Counted from the first letter of the stretch, positions 36,832 through 45,744 are shown. The stretch is DNA of 64,000 bases from Phycisphaerae bacterium (GCA_022072445.1 JAJVHV010000023.1:80491-144490), one strand, 5' to 3'. Made by a program: numbers and translations. The notes: a model not told the origin generated them from the letters alone.

Positions 36832-37730
36832 ACCCCGCACGCGCCGCGCCGCAGCGCATCCAGAAATTCCTCTCCGACGCGGGCGTCGCCTCGCGCCGCG
36901 CCGCCGAAGAGCTCGTCCTGGCCAGACGCGTGCTGATCAACGACCAGCCCGTCACCACGTTGCCCACCTTCGTCCGCCCGGGCACCGACCGCGTCATCGT
37001 CGATGGCGTGCCGGTGCGCGCCCAGCGGCTCGAATACTTCATCGTCCACAAGCCGGCCGGCGTCGTCTGCACGCAGCGCGACCCCGCCGGCCGCACGCGG
37101 TCGGTCGATCTCCTCCCGCCCAAACTCCCGCGCCTTTTCCCGGTCGGACGGCTCGAGGCCGACACCGAGGGCCTGCTCATCCTCACCAACGACGGCGAAC
37201 TCGCCAATCGCATCGCTCACCCGCGCTACGGCGTCGAGCAGGTCTACTGCGCCGAGCTGCGCGGCCGCATGAGTGACGATTTGCCGGCCCAGTTGCTGCG
37301 CGGCGTCTACGTCGCTGAAGGCCACATGCGCCCGCGCCGCGTCGATGTGATCCAGCGCGGACCGAATCGCTCGGTCATCGAGATCGAGCTGCAGGGCGGG
37401 CGCCGCCTCGAAATCCGCCGCGCGATCGCCATGTGCGGTCACAAGGTCCGCCGGCTGACACGCGTCCGCATCGGACCCATCGAGTTGCGCGGCTTGCCGG
37501 CCGGCGCGGCCCGGCGGCTCACCCCGGCCGAGCTGCGTGCCCTGAAATCGGGCGCGCCTGCCACGCCGCCGTCACGCCGCTTCCGGCCTCAGCCCGCCCC
37601 ATCCGCTGATGCCGCGCGGCCGCCTCGCGCCCCGCGCGATTCCCGCGCACCTCGCGCGACGCGCGATTCCCACGCGCCCCGCGCACCTCGCGCCCAGCGC
37701 CGCACACGGCGAAAAACCGTCCGGCCATGA
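36828..37730 (+). CDS. rluB: RluB/RsuA-family pseudouridine synthase
   Basis: 300 residues, overlapping the previous gene by 4 bp. An N-terminal S4 domain (RIQKFLSDAGVASRRAAEELV) is followed by a catalytic domain with VHKPAGVVCTQRDPAGR, GRLEADTEGLLILTNDGELAN and MCGHKVRRLTRVRIGP. The catalytic Asp of GRLD in this family is Glu here (E110, codon GAG at 37155). A basic, low-complexity tail (about 245-300) of RAPRDSRAPRATR repeats may bind RNA. The family converts U to pseudouridine in 23S or 16S rRNA. Confidence 0.9.
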   Translation: MNPARAAPQRIQKFLSDAGVASRRAAEELVLARRVLINDQPVTTLPTFVRPGTDRVIVDGVPVRAQRLEYFIVHKPAGVVCTQRDPAGRTRSVDLLPPKLPRLFPVGRLEADTEGLLILTNDGELANRIAHPRYGVEQVYCAELRGRMSDDLPAQLLRGVYVAEGHMRPRRVDVIQRGPNRSVIEIELQGGRRLEIRRAIAMCGHKVRRLTRVRIGPIELRGLPAGAARRLTPAELRALKSGAPATPPSRRFRPQPAPSADAARPPRAPRDSRAPRATRDSHAPRAPRAQRRTRRKTVRP

Positions 37731-38590
37731 CCGCCGCCGCCCCCTGCACGCCGCCGATCGATCTCGGCGGCTGCCGAATACGCGTCATCTCCGGCGGTGC
37801 GTTGCGGCTCGATGGCGGCGCGATGTTCGGCATCATCCCCCGCGCGCTCTGGTCGCGCCACACTTCCCCGGACGAACAGAACCGCATCGTGTTGGCTTGT
37901 AACTGCCTCTACGTCGAGTGGGACGGCAGCCCGCGCCGCGCGATCGTCGAGGTCGGTCACGGACCGAAGTTCGCCGAAAAAGAATGCCAGATCTACGCCA
38001 TCGACCCGCAACGCTGGCTGCTCCCCGCCCTGATCGCCGCGGGTATCGACCCGGAGTCCATCACCGACGTCGTCCTGACCCATCTGCACTTCGACCACGC
38101 CGGCGGCCTCACGCACCCGGCGACCGACCCGCGCCCGACCTTCCCGCGCGCCGCAGTCCACGTCCAGCGCTCCGAATTCGACGACGCCCGCGCCAACTTC
38201 GGCGTCATGACGCAGACCTATCGCGAGGAGAACTTCGCTCCGATCGACCACGCCGATCTCTGGCGCCTGCACGCCGGCGAAGCCCAACCCCTGCCCGGCG
38301 TGACCGTCCTGCCCAGCCCCGGCCATACCCGCGGACACCAGTCCGCCCTCATCGCCGGCCGCAACGCGTCGCTCCTCTTCCTCGGCGACGTCATGCCCAC
38401 GCGCGACCACGTCGGTCCGGCCTACAACATGGGCTACGACCTCTTCCCCCTGGACAACGTGGCGACCAAGAAGCGCGTGCTCGGCCGCGCCGCGGCGGAG
38501 AACTGGCTGCTGCTGATCGATCACGAGCCGCGCACGCCGCTGGTGCGCGTCGTCGCCGATTCCGCCCGCTTCCGAATTGAGCCAGTTTGA
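37727..38590 (+). CDS. MBL-fold metallo-hydrolase
   Basis: 287 residues, overlapping rluB by 4 bp. The metal motif THLHFDHAGG gives H119-x-H121-x-D123-H124; later ligands are GHTRGHQS, FLGDVMP and the final LIDHE. Sequence style matches zinc hydrolases of the lactonase/quinolone-type MBL group. There is no signal peptide, so it is cytoplasmic. The substrate is not predictable. It is the last gene of the FlgI-like/rluB/MBL overlap operon. Confidence 0.88.
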   Translation: MTAAAPCTPPIDLGGCRIRVISGGALRLDGGAMFGIIPRALWSRHTSPDEQNRIVLACNCLYVEWDGSPRRAIVEVGHGPKFAEKECQIYAIDPQRWLLPALIAAGIDPESITDVVLTHLHFDHAGGLTHPATDPRPTFPRAAVHVQRSEFDDARANFGVMTQTYREENFAPIDHADLWRLHAGEAQPLPGVTVLPSPGHTRGHQSALIAGRNASLLFLGDVMPTRDHVGPAYNMGYDLFPLDNVATKKRVLGRAAAENWLLLIDHEPRTPLVRVVADSARFRIEPV

Positions 38591-38649
38591 ACGTAGCACA
38601 CCCGCCCCCGGCCCCGGGGGTATCCAGTCGGCGCGAACGCACCAAGCGT

Positions 38650-38700
38650 AGCGCGGGTGCCCTGCCGACGGCCTTCGCGTCCATTGCGCGGGTGCGCGGG
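38650..38700. repeat. Degenerate half-REP sequences
   Basis: Left arms of the REP palindrome (GGTGCCCTGCCGACGG at 38657 and again at 38700-38715) without their matching right arms, just after the MBL gene. Confidence 0.6.
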
Positions 38701-38721
38701 TGCCCTGCCGACGGCGCGGGT

Positions 38722-39008
38722 GCCCTGCCGACGGCCTTTGCGTCGGCAGGGCTTCGACATCGCGCGGGTGCCCTGCCGACGGCCGTTGCGTCGGCAGGGC
38801 TTCGACATCGCCGGACGACCGCGTAGACTGAGGGAATGTCCATCTCCGACGCTTTGCGCGACATCGCTTGGGTGCCCTGCCGACGGCCGTTGCGTCGGCA
38901 GGGCTTCGACATCGCCGGACGACCGCGTAGACTGAGGGAATGTCCATCTCCGACGCTTTGCGCGACATCGCTTGGGTGCCCTGCCGACGGCCTTTGCGTC
39001 GGCAGGGC
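38722..39008. repeat. REP palindrome cluster (four copies)
   Basis: GCCCTGCCGAC, a 9-nt loop (GGCCGTTGC or GGCCTTTGC), then GTCGGCAGGGC. Stems are 38722/38742, 38770/38790, 38874/38894 and 38978/38998 (arm starts), each 11 bp and perfect. Each is preceded by GGGT (like the tetranucleotide before REPs) and followed by TTCGACATCGC. They lie directly upstream of the RAYT gene. Confidence 0.92.
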
Positions 39009-39066
39009 TTCGACATCGCCGGACGACCGCGTAGACTGAGGGAATGTCCATCTCCGACGCTTTGCG
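38836..39066. repeat. 104-bp tandem repeat of the RAYT gene 5' end plus REP
   Basis: ATGTCCATCTCCGACGCTTT (the first codons of the transposase) starts at 38836, 38940 and 39044. The first two copies run on into DIAWVPCRRP and a REP palindrome; only the third continues into the full gene. The repeat is almost perfect. Confidence 0.9.
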
Positions 39067-39634
39067 CCGCCCGGCCGACGTCGGGTTTGACGACGCGCGA
39101 TTCCTCACCTTCTCGTGTTTCCGACGTCAGGCGCTTCTTTCAAAGGACCGGGCCCGCGGCTGGTTTGTCGATGCCCTGGATCGCTCGCGCCGCACACACG
39201 GATTCCACCTGTGGGCCTGGGTGATCATGCCCGAGCATGTTCACCTGCTCCTCTGGCCGGGACTGGAGCCTGCGCAGCTGGCGCACATACTCTACACACT
39301 GAAGAAATCCGTCAGCAACCGCGCGCTCGCCTTCGTGCGCTCGAAGGCGCCGGAGTTCCTGCCCGCCCTGACCAACGTGGATCGCCACGGCACCGTGACG
39401 CACCGCTTCTGGCAGCGCGGCGGCGGGTACGATCGCAGCGAGTGCTCGGCCGATGAGATCTGGGAGAAGATCGACTACATCCACGCAAACCCAGTCCGGC
39501 GCGGGCTGTGTGCTCATCCGACCGACTGGGCCTGGTCGAGTGCCCGGGCGTACGCCACTCGCTCGGGTCAGCCGCTCTCGATTGACTTTGAGTCCCTTCC
39601 CGACCCGCCGCGCGGCTACCGGCCGCCGTTCTGA
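39044..39634 (+). CDS. REP-associated tyrosine transposase (RAYT)
   Basis: 196 residues. It has the Y1/HUH transposase landmarks of the IS200-like RAYT group: FLTFSCFRR, HLWAWVIMPEHVHLLLWP with H65-V-H67, a candidate catalytic Tyr in ILYTLKKSVSNRAL, FWQRGGGYDR, and DYIHANPVRRGLC-DWAWSSARAY at the end. RAYTs nick single-stranded REP DNA and are thought to mobilise REPs. Full-length and without frameshift, so probably functional. The upstream 104-bp array and REP clusters mark this as a REPtron-type locus. Confidence 0.93.
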   Translation: MSISDALRRPADVGFDDARFLTFSCFRRQALLSKDRARGWFVDALDRSRRTHGFHLWAWVIMPEHVHLLLWPGLEPAQLAHILYTLKKSVSNRALAFVRSKAPEFLPALTNVDRHGTVTHRFWQRGGGYDRSECSADEIWEKIDYIHANPVRRGLCAHPTDWAWSSARAYATRSGQPLSIDFESLPDPPRGYRPPF

Positions 39635-39932
39635 ATTTCGAGGGCGCCCCTGCGCGCCACGGCGCACGCACGCGACGGCCCTGCCGACGCAACGGCCGTC
39701 GGCAGGGCACCCGCCCTGGAGATCAATCCCGACCAGCCGCGCTTGCGCACGCTGCTCGAAAAGTATCGCCCGAAGCACACCCGCGCCAGCGCGACTGCGA
39801 CGCCGTGATGCGGGTGAAGCGAACGAACGGTCGGCCGCGTTCGCCTTCCCTCCGAACCTGATAGGCGGGTCGGCGGCATCCGACGATCTCGCCAACAAGA
39901 GAGAGGGGGCGCCATCTGCCCCGCCGGGCGGG
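39635..39932. other. Spacer with REP copy and possible gene remnant
   Basis: Between RAYT and the PQQ-like gene. It contains one REP (39678-39708). After it a short frame reads LEINPDQPRLRTLLEKYRP and ends quickly, which looks like the tail of a lost gene but is not identifiable. Confidence 0.4.
39678..39708. repeat. REP palindrome, inverted copy
   Basis: Same 11-bp stem as the upstream cluster, opposite orientation (loop GCAACGGCC, followed by ACCCG). The flank GCACGCGACGG is shared with the copy at 41851. Confidence 0.92.
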
Positions 39933-41357
39933 TCAGTCGCGTGTCAGCCGCGTCACGAAGCGCTCGATGTCGTGGCCGTCGATAGAGCCGTCCTGGTTGG
40001 TGTCGGCGGCCTCGATGTCGCAGGCGGGGTAGGCCTCGGCAAAGCGCTCCGGGTCGCTGATGGCCAGCACAAACGGATCGACGTCGAAGCCGTTCACGCT
40101 GCCGTCGCAGTTCACGTCGGCGATGGGGGCGACGGGCTCAAACGCGTTCAGCGTCACACCGCTGGATGCAATCAGCCGGCTCGCGGGACCCAGCGCGATC
40201 GAGTTGCGCGTCGAAATCTGAATGAACGGCGACTCCCACAGCTTTTCACCGATCCGGTTGTACCCCACGACGGAGTCGTCCGACCAGAAAAAGACGCTTT
40301 CCGCGTCGTCGATTACGAGCGAACGTGCGTATCGTCCCGCCTCGAGCACGCGGATGAGCTGGCCGGTGACGGCGTCCAGGACGTGCACGCCTCCCGGGTC
40401 GCCGCAGGGGACGTACACCTTGCCGTTCGAGTAGCCGAACGAAGCGGCCGTGCGACTGCCGCCCGTGTCGTAGCGCCACAGCTCGTTCCCGTCGGCGTCG
40501 ACTTTGGTGCACCAGCCGTCGAAGGGGAAGCCGACCAGGTAGGCGTTGTTGTCTTCGTCGAGCGTCGGCGCGTGCTGCGGGCCGGAGTTGAGATACTTTT
40601 CCCAGAGCAATATTCCGCTCGCCGCGTCGAGGCAGTACATCCAGGCCTGGCCGAACGAGCTGGCGTCGGCCTGGTAGTAAAGTCGGCCGTTGGTACCCAG
40701 CACGGGTCCGGCAAAAAAAGAATCCCGGTGCGGCGAGACCCAGCGCCACTTGAGCGTGCCGTCGGCGCTGTTGAGCGCCAGCAGCGAGCCGCGCTCGTCG
40801 CCGCCGGCGGTCATCTTGGTGCCCAGCGCCTGGTAGATCGTCCCATCCGGCCCCAGGATTGGCCACTCCCAAACGCCATTCTCCTTTGGGATTTGAGGCT
40901 CGAACCGCCACGACGGCGCGCCGTCATGCCGAAAAGCGAACATCGAAACGGCCTCGACCGAAGCCGCAGGCGAATAGTAAGCCCAGCCGACGTAGACGCC
41001 ATCCGGTGTCACGATCGGGGGCGCGCCGGATCGAACGGGCCGGTTCAGCGAGTCGATCAGCGGCAAACCCGAAAGCAGTTCGCCATCCTCGGAGAGTTTC
41101 CAGAGGTAGCCGTCATAGTCCGGAAGCGCGTACTGCGCAGCGACGTAAATGCTGCCGTCGGCGCCCACGGTCGGGTAGCCAACCCGATAGAAACCCGCGT
41201 TCAGCCGCCAGCGGACGACGGCGTTGCGCGGCCCGACATGTGCTGAGGTGCAGCGGTTCTGGATGTCGGCTCCGCGCATCGGCCAGCCCTGGCCGAAAGA
41301 CCGAGCAGACAGCGCGCTCAAGAGGACGCCGGCCAGAATGCTCGCGCGCTTTGACAT
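39933..41357 (-). CDS. Secreted PQQ-like propeller protein with dockerin-like repeats
   Basis: 474 residues. Signal peptide 1-22 (SFG-Q); GAGGAAG lies upstream of the ATG. Repeating blades (GADGSIYVAAQ, GTNGRLYYQAD, DADGNELWRYDTGG, GNGKVYVPCGDPGG-like) mark a PQQ-type eight-bladed beta-propeller, seen in BamB and quinoprotein dehydrogenases; no PQQ-ligand Trp set was confirmed. Residues about 415-474 carry two Ca loops, NCDGSVNGFDVDPFV and DTNQDGSIDGHDIERFV. Same tail architecture as the 33.2-kb gene. Confidence 0.88.
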   Translation of the reverse strand: MSKRASILAGVLLSALSARSFGQGWPMRGADIQNRCTSAHVGPRNAVVRWRLNAGFYRVGYPTVGADGSIYVAAQYALPDYDGYLWKLSEDGELLSGLPLIDSLNRPVRSGAPPIVTPDGVYVGWAYYSPAASVEAVSMFAFRHDGAPSWRFEPQIPKENGVWEWPILGPDGTIYQALGTKMTAGGDERGSLLALNSADGTLKWRWVSPHRDSFFAGPVLGTNGRLYYQADASSFGQAWMYCLDAASGILLWEKYLNSGPQHAPTLDEDNNAYLVGFPFDGWCTKVDADGNELWRYDTGGSRTAASFGYSNGKVYVPCGDPGGVHVLDAVTGQLIRVLEAGRYARSLVIDDAESVFFWSDDSVVGYNRIGEKLWESPFIQISTRNSIALGPASRLIASSGVTLNAFEPVAPIADVNCDGSVNGFDVDPFVLAISDPERFAEAYPACDIEAADTNQDGSIDGHDIERFVTRLTRD

Positions 41358-41517
41358 AGCGCTTCCTCAAGTTCTCAAGAATCTCCTTCGCATTGTACGT
41401 CTGGCACGCTGCTGGCCGCAGCACTCTCGATTGGAATAGTTTTCGGACTGTGCGCATCGCGAGCCCCGTGAAAGGCGCGCTTGCACATCGAGTGTCCTGA
41501 TCTGAAAGGAGAATCCC

Positions 41518-42045
41518 ATGCTCCGAGTCGCGGTCTCGTGTTCGCTTACGGCACTTTTCGCTGCCGTCGCTTCTGGCCAGACGCAAGGTACAAAAGGTGA
41601 ATGGGGCGACGTGTTCACGCCGCCCCATCAGAGTATTCACCTCGTGCGGATGAAGGACGGCCGCGTGCTGTCGATCGAGTCAACGTATGACTACAAGGCT
41701 GACACGCCGTTCCGCGTTGCGCAGGACACCGTCGTGATCGACCCCGCACACGCGAACTACCCCGACAACGTCACAGTCTACAACGAGGACGGCTGGGAGA
41801 TGAACCAGATCGTCGCCGGCGACGGCGACGCACGCGACGGCCCTGCGACGGCCCTGCCGACGCAACGGCCGTCGGCAGGGCACCCGCGCTCGGGACGAGC
41901 GTCGGCCGGACAAATCGCCGCCCCGACGCCCTCCCACGGAAGAGCCCCTTGCGGCGGTACAATTCACTGGGCGCGCAGCGCCGCACTGTGCGGGCGGCCC
42001 GTCCGCCCCGATTTCTGGCCGCCGAAACCGCGAGCCTACGTCTGA
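41518..42045 (+). pseudogene. Truncated secreted-protein gene interrupted by a REP
   Basis: A strong start (AAAGGAG, 6 nt before the ATG) and signal peptide (1-20, ASG-Q) lead to a credible secreted domain: GEWGDVFTPPHQSIHLVRMK-DGRVLSI resembles the first blade of galactose-oxidase/Kelch-type proteins. At about 41830 the reading enters REP DNA (GCACGCGACGGCCCTGC), and the remaining 70 residues are low-complexity. So the gene is 5'-intact and 3'-lost, probably by the REP event. It may still be transcribed. Confidence 0.75.
41851..41881. repeat. REP palindrome inside broken gene
   Basis: GCCCTGCCGAC, loop GCAACGGCC, then GTCGGCAGGGC; same orientation and flanks as 39678-39708, with an extra half-site just upstream (CCCTGCGACGG). 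Confidence 0.92.
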
Positions 42046-42135
42046 AAGAGTGCGTGCCGCGCCCGGGAAAGTGCGCGCTGCGCCTCGAAGAACGCGGGCC
42101 GAGGCTGCAAACGCAGCATGACGAGGAGCCGGGCC

Positions 42136-45100
42136 ATGCCCGATTCGCTGGACACGCGCGCCAAACGCGTGTTTGACGACGTGATCGAATGCACCGGCGG
42201 CGAGCGCTCCGCCCGGCTCGCTTCGGCCTGCGCGGGCGCCGCCGACTTGCGCGCCCGCGTCGAGGCCCTTCTCGAAGCCGCCGAAAAGGACGACGCCTTT
42301 CTCGCCGAGCCGACGCTCCACGTCGACGGGCCGGCGCTCGACGCCACGCGGCCGGCGCGCGACCTCGACCCGCCGTCCGCCGGACACCGCGGCGACGAGC
42401 AGGCCGGCGGGCAGATCGGCCCCTACCGCCTGCGCGAACTGATCGGCGAAGGCGGATTCGGTTCCGTGTTCCTGGCCGAGCAGGCGAGTCCCGTCCGCCG
42501 GCAGGTCGCCCTGAAGATCATCAAGGCCGGCATGGACTCGCGCCAGGTGATCGCCCGTTTCGAGGCCGAGCGCCAGACGCTGGCGCTGATGGACCACCCC
42601 AACATCGCCCGCGTGCTCGAAGCCGGCGCCACCGAAAGCGGACGCCCTTATTTCGTAATGGAGTTCGTCCGCGGCGAACCGGTGACGCGCTATTGCGACT
42701 CCGCCCGGCTGGACCTTACGCAGCGCCTCGACCTCTTCCGCGACGTATGCGCCGCCGTGCAGCACGCGCATCAGAAGGGCATCATCCATCGCGATCTCAA
42801 GCCGTCCAACATTCTGGTGACGATCTCCGACGGGCGGCCGCTGGTGAAGGTGATCGATTTCGGCATCGCCAAGGCGACCGCGGCGCGGCTGCGCGACGCG
42901 CCCCTGACCGAACTGCACCAGTTGGTCGGCACGCCCGAGTACATGAGCCCCGAGCAGGCCGAGATTCCCGCCGTCGACGTCGACACCCGCAGCGACGTCT
43001 ATTCGCTTGGCGTCGTGCTGTACGAACTGCTCACGGGCGCGACGCCCTTCGACCGCCAGCGCCTGGCCAGCTCCGGCTTCGACGGACTGCGCCGAATCCT
43101 GCGCGAGGAGGAGCCGCCGCGACCCAGTGCCCGCGTGGGCGAGACCGGCCCGAGGCCGGGAAAATCGAAGAGTGCGGAAAGTGACGCGCGCCGCCCCTCA
43201 GACCCGTCCGCCGTTTCCACCTTCCCACCCCCCCACCGCGCGAGCGGCTCTTCCGTCATCGACATCGCCCATCAACGCCGCTTGGAGCCGCTCACCCTCG
43301 CGCGGACGCTGCGGCACGATCTGGACTGGATCGTGCTCAAGTGCCTGGAGAAGGACCGCGCCCGGCGCTACGAGACGGCCAGCGCGCTGGCCGACGACAT
43401 CACCCGCTACCTCAACGATCAGCCGGTCCGCGCCACGCCGCCCAGCGCCGGATACAGAGTGGGTAAGTTCATCCGGCGGAATCGCGCCGTCGTGCTCGCC
43501 GGGGCGACGATCGCCGCGACGCTGGTCGCCGCCGCCGCCCTCTCGCTCTCGTTCGGCCTGAGCGAGGCGCGGCAGCGGGCCGCCACCGTGTTGGCGCTCG
43601 GCCGGGCGGAGAATGCGGAAGCCGCGGCGAAGTCGCGCGCCGACGAGCTGTCTCAGGTTGCGCGGTTTCAGGGCGAGCAGCTCTCGGGCATTGACGCGCA
43701 GGTCATGGGCACCAAGCTCCGCGCCGATCTGCTCGAAAAGGCGCGGGACGGTGCCGAGCGCGCCAAGCTCTCGGCCGAGGAGTCCGACGCGCGGGTCGCG
43801 GAGCTGGAGAAGCTGATCGCCAGCAGCGACTTCACCGGCATGGCGCTGGAGGCGCTGGACGACAACGTCTTCGCGCCCGCACTGGAGGCGATCGAGCGGC
43901 AATTCGGCGACCAGCCGCTCGTGAAGGCCCAATTGCTCCAGACGCTGGCCCACACGCTGCGAAAGCTCGGGCTGCTCGAGCGGGCGGCGGCACCGCAGAC
44001 CGAAGCGCTCGAAATCCGCCGGCGCCTGCTCGGCGACGAGCACCGCGACACGCTCGCGTCGATCCGCGAGATGGGCGCGCTGCTTCAGGACCAGGGCAAG
44101 TCGGCGGAAGCGGAGGACTACTGCCGCACGGGGCTGGAGTCCAGCCGGCGCGTGCTGGGCGAAGAGGACTTTGACACGCTGGACGCGATCAACGAGATGG
44201 GCAACCTGCTGGTCGATCTGGGCAAGCTGCCGGAGGCGGAGGCGTTGCACCGGGAGGCGCTGGAGAAACGGCGCCGGCTGCTGGGTGAGGATCATCGCAA
44301 GACGATCGCGTCGATCAACAACCTCGGCTTCGTGCTGCAGAGGCAGAGCAAGCTGGCTGAAGCCGAGCCCTACTGCCGCGAGGCGATGGAAAAGTACCGC
44401 CGCGTGCTCGGCGACCAGGACTCGAACACGCTGAATTCCATCAATAACGTGGGCATTCTGCTCTTTGAGCAGCGGAAATTCGCCGAAGCCGAGCCCTACT
44501 ACCGCGAGGTTTGGGAGAAAAGCCGCGCCGTCCTCGGCGACGCGCACCCGGACACGATCGTGTCGCTCGGCAATATGGGAATCGTTCACCAGGCGCTCGG
44601 CAAGCTGCCGGAGGCGGAGCAGTACTATCGCTTGGCGCTGCAGGAGCTCCGCCGCGTGCTGGGCGACCTGCATCCCCACACGCTGGTGACGATTCAGAAT
44701 CTGTGCGCCGTGCTGATGAGCCAGGGGAAGCTTCAGGAAGCCGAGCCGCTGCTGCGCGAAGTGGTGGAGCAGATGGCACGCGTGCTGGGTGACGAACACG
44801 AGAACACGATCACAGCCCGGAACACGCTCGCGCTCCTGCTGCGCGCCAAGGGGCAGCTCGCCGAGGCGGAGGTGTACCTCCGTCAGGTTCTGGACAAGCG
44901 CCGCCGCGTTCGCGGCGGCGACGACCCGGATACGCTCGCTGTGCTCAACAGCATGGGGCTGGTGCTGGAGGAACAGGGAAAGTTCGCCGAAGCGGAGCCG
45001 TTCTATCGCGAAGCCCTGGATGGAAGGCGGCGCCGGATGGGCGACGAGCACGCCCAGACGCTCAACTCGGCCAATAACCTGGCGTGTCTGTTCCAGCGTC

Positions 45101-45708
45101 AGGGCCGGCTGGACGAGGCCGAGGTGCTCATGCGCGACGTGCTCGAGAAGCGCCGGCGGACGCAGGGCGACGATCACACCGAAACCATCACGGCGATCAA
45201 CAATCTCGGGTCGCTCGCCCAGGCCCGCGGCGACCTGGCGGCGGCTGAAGCCTGGTATGCCGAAGCGGTGGAGAAGTACCGCCGTACGCTGGGCGACGAG
45301 CATCCCAGCACGCTGACGGTGATCGACAATCTGGCGGCCGTGCTTCGCGGGCAGGGGAAAGTGGACGAGGCGGTGGAACTGCTCGCGGGGGTCGAGCCGG
45401 CGGCAAGACGCACGTTTGCGGACGGCAACGCCGTTCGGCTGGCCCGATATCTGACGGCGCTGGGGCGGTCGCGTGCCGCGGCGGGCGCGTTCGGCGCGGC
45501 GGAGGCGAATCTGTCGGAGGCGCAGGGAATCTTGGCGCGGGCCGACGCCGTCACCGACAGCGACCGCATTACGCTACTGAAGTGTCTGGTGGAGCTTTAC
45601 GAGGCGTGGCACGCCGCCGCCCCGGACGGCGGGCACGACGGGCCGGTGGCGGCGTGGCGGGCGCAGCTCGAAGCGGCGCTGGCGGCGACGCAGCCGGCGG
45701 GGCCGTGA
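42136..45708 (+). CDS. Ser/Thr protein kinase with kinesin-light-chain-type TPRs
   Basis: 1190 residues from the ATG at 42136, with GAGGAG 7 nt upstream. The N-terminal helical region resembles that of planctomycete kinases. Kinase domain from about 95 to 430: GEGGFGSVF, VALKIIK lysine, HRDLKPSN at 218, DFGIAK and GTPEYMSPEQA, so catalytically complete; an insertion near 330-380 is Pro/Ser-rich. A TM helix (about 448-468) and a coiled coil precede ten or so 42-residue TPRs (RRLLGEDHRKTIASINNLG), the kinesin-light-chain type. Kinase inside, TPRs outside is the expected topology. No ECF sigma factor sits beside it. Confidence 0.93.
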   Translation: MPDSLDTRAKRVFDDVIECTGGERSARLASACAGAADLRARVEALLEAAEKDDAFLAEPTLHVDGPALDATRPARDLDPPSAGHRGDEQAGGQIGPYRLRELIGEGGFGSVFLAEQASPVRRQVALKIIKAGMDSRQVIARFEAERQTLALMDHPNIARVLEAGATESGRPYFVMEFVRGEPVTRYCDSARLDLTQRLDLFRDVCAAVQHAHQKGIIHRDLKPSNILVTISDGRPLVKVIDFGIAKATAARLRDAPLTELHQLVGTPEYMSPEQAEIPAVDVDTRSDVYSLGVVLYELLTGATPFDRQRLASSGFDGLRRILREEEPPRPSARVGETGPRPGKSKSAESDARRPSDPSAVSTFPPPHRASGSSVIDIAHQRRLEPLTLARTLRHDLDWIVLKCLEKDRARRYETASALADDITRYLNDQPVRATPPSAGYRVGKFIRRNRAVVLAGATIAATLVAAAALSLSFGLSEARQRAATVLALGRAENAEAAAKSRADELSQVARFQGEQLSGIDAQVMGTKLRADLLEKARDGAERAKLSAEESDARVAELEKLIASSDFTGMALEALDDNVFAPALEAIERQFGDQPLVKAQLLQTLAHTLRKLGLLERAAAPQTEALEIRRRLLGDEHRDTLASIREMGALLQDQGKSAEAEDYCRTGLESSRRVLGEEDFDTLDAINEMGNLLVDLGKLPEAEALHREALEKRRRLLGEDHRKTIASINNLGFVLQRQSKLAEAEPYCREAMEKYRRVLGDQDSNTLNSINNVGILLFEQRKFAEAEPYYREVWEKSRAVLGDAHPDTIVSLGNMGIVHQALGKLPEAEQYYRLALQELRRVLGDLHPHTLVTIQNLCAVLMSQGKLQEAEPLLREVVEQMARVLGDEHENTITARNTLALLLRAKGQLAEAEVYLRQVLDKRRRVRGGDDPDTLAVLNSMGLVLEEQGKFAEAEPFYREALDGRRRRMGDEHAQTLNSANNLACLFQRQGRLDEAEVLMRDVLEKRRRTQGDDHTETITAINNLGSLAQARGDLAAAEAWYAEAVEKYRRTLGDEHPSTLTVIDNLAAVLRGQGKVDEAVELLAGVEPAARRTFADGNAVRLARYLTALGRSRAAAGAFGAAEANLSEAQGILARADAVTDSDRITLLKCLVELYEAWHAAAPDGGHDGPVAAWRAQLEAALAATQPAGP

Positions 45709-45724
45709 GCGTGCGGCGCGCCAT

Positions 45725-45744
45725 CGTGTTTCACGTGAAACACG
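45725..45744. promoter_or_regulatory. parS: parS centromere site
   Basis: The 16-mer TGTTTCACGTGAAACA (45727-45742) is the chromosomal ParB-binding consensus, here perfect and extended to a 20-bp palindrome. It lies between genes, 17 bp after a stop codon. A GNRA-loop hairpin (CGCGC-GAAA-GCGCG, 45749-45762) and an AT-rich patch (45765-45792) follow. parA/parB are not in the window. Confidence 0.93.

Noticed and set aside
38722..39008. REP hairpins as transcription terminators of the MBL gene
   Set aside because: No T-run follows any of them, and identical hairpins occur within a coding region and beside a transposase.
6231..39066. Possible CRISPR arrays (23-bp, 34-bp and 104-bp repeats)
   Set aside because: Units are directly adjacent without unique spacers and no cas genes are present.
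43198..45303. 701-codon minus-strand frame opposite the kinase TPR region
   Set aside because: Leu/Gln/Arg-rich shadow of the 42-residue repeats.
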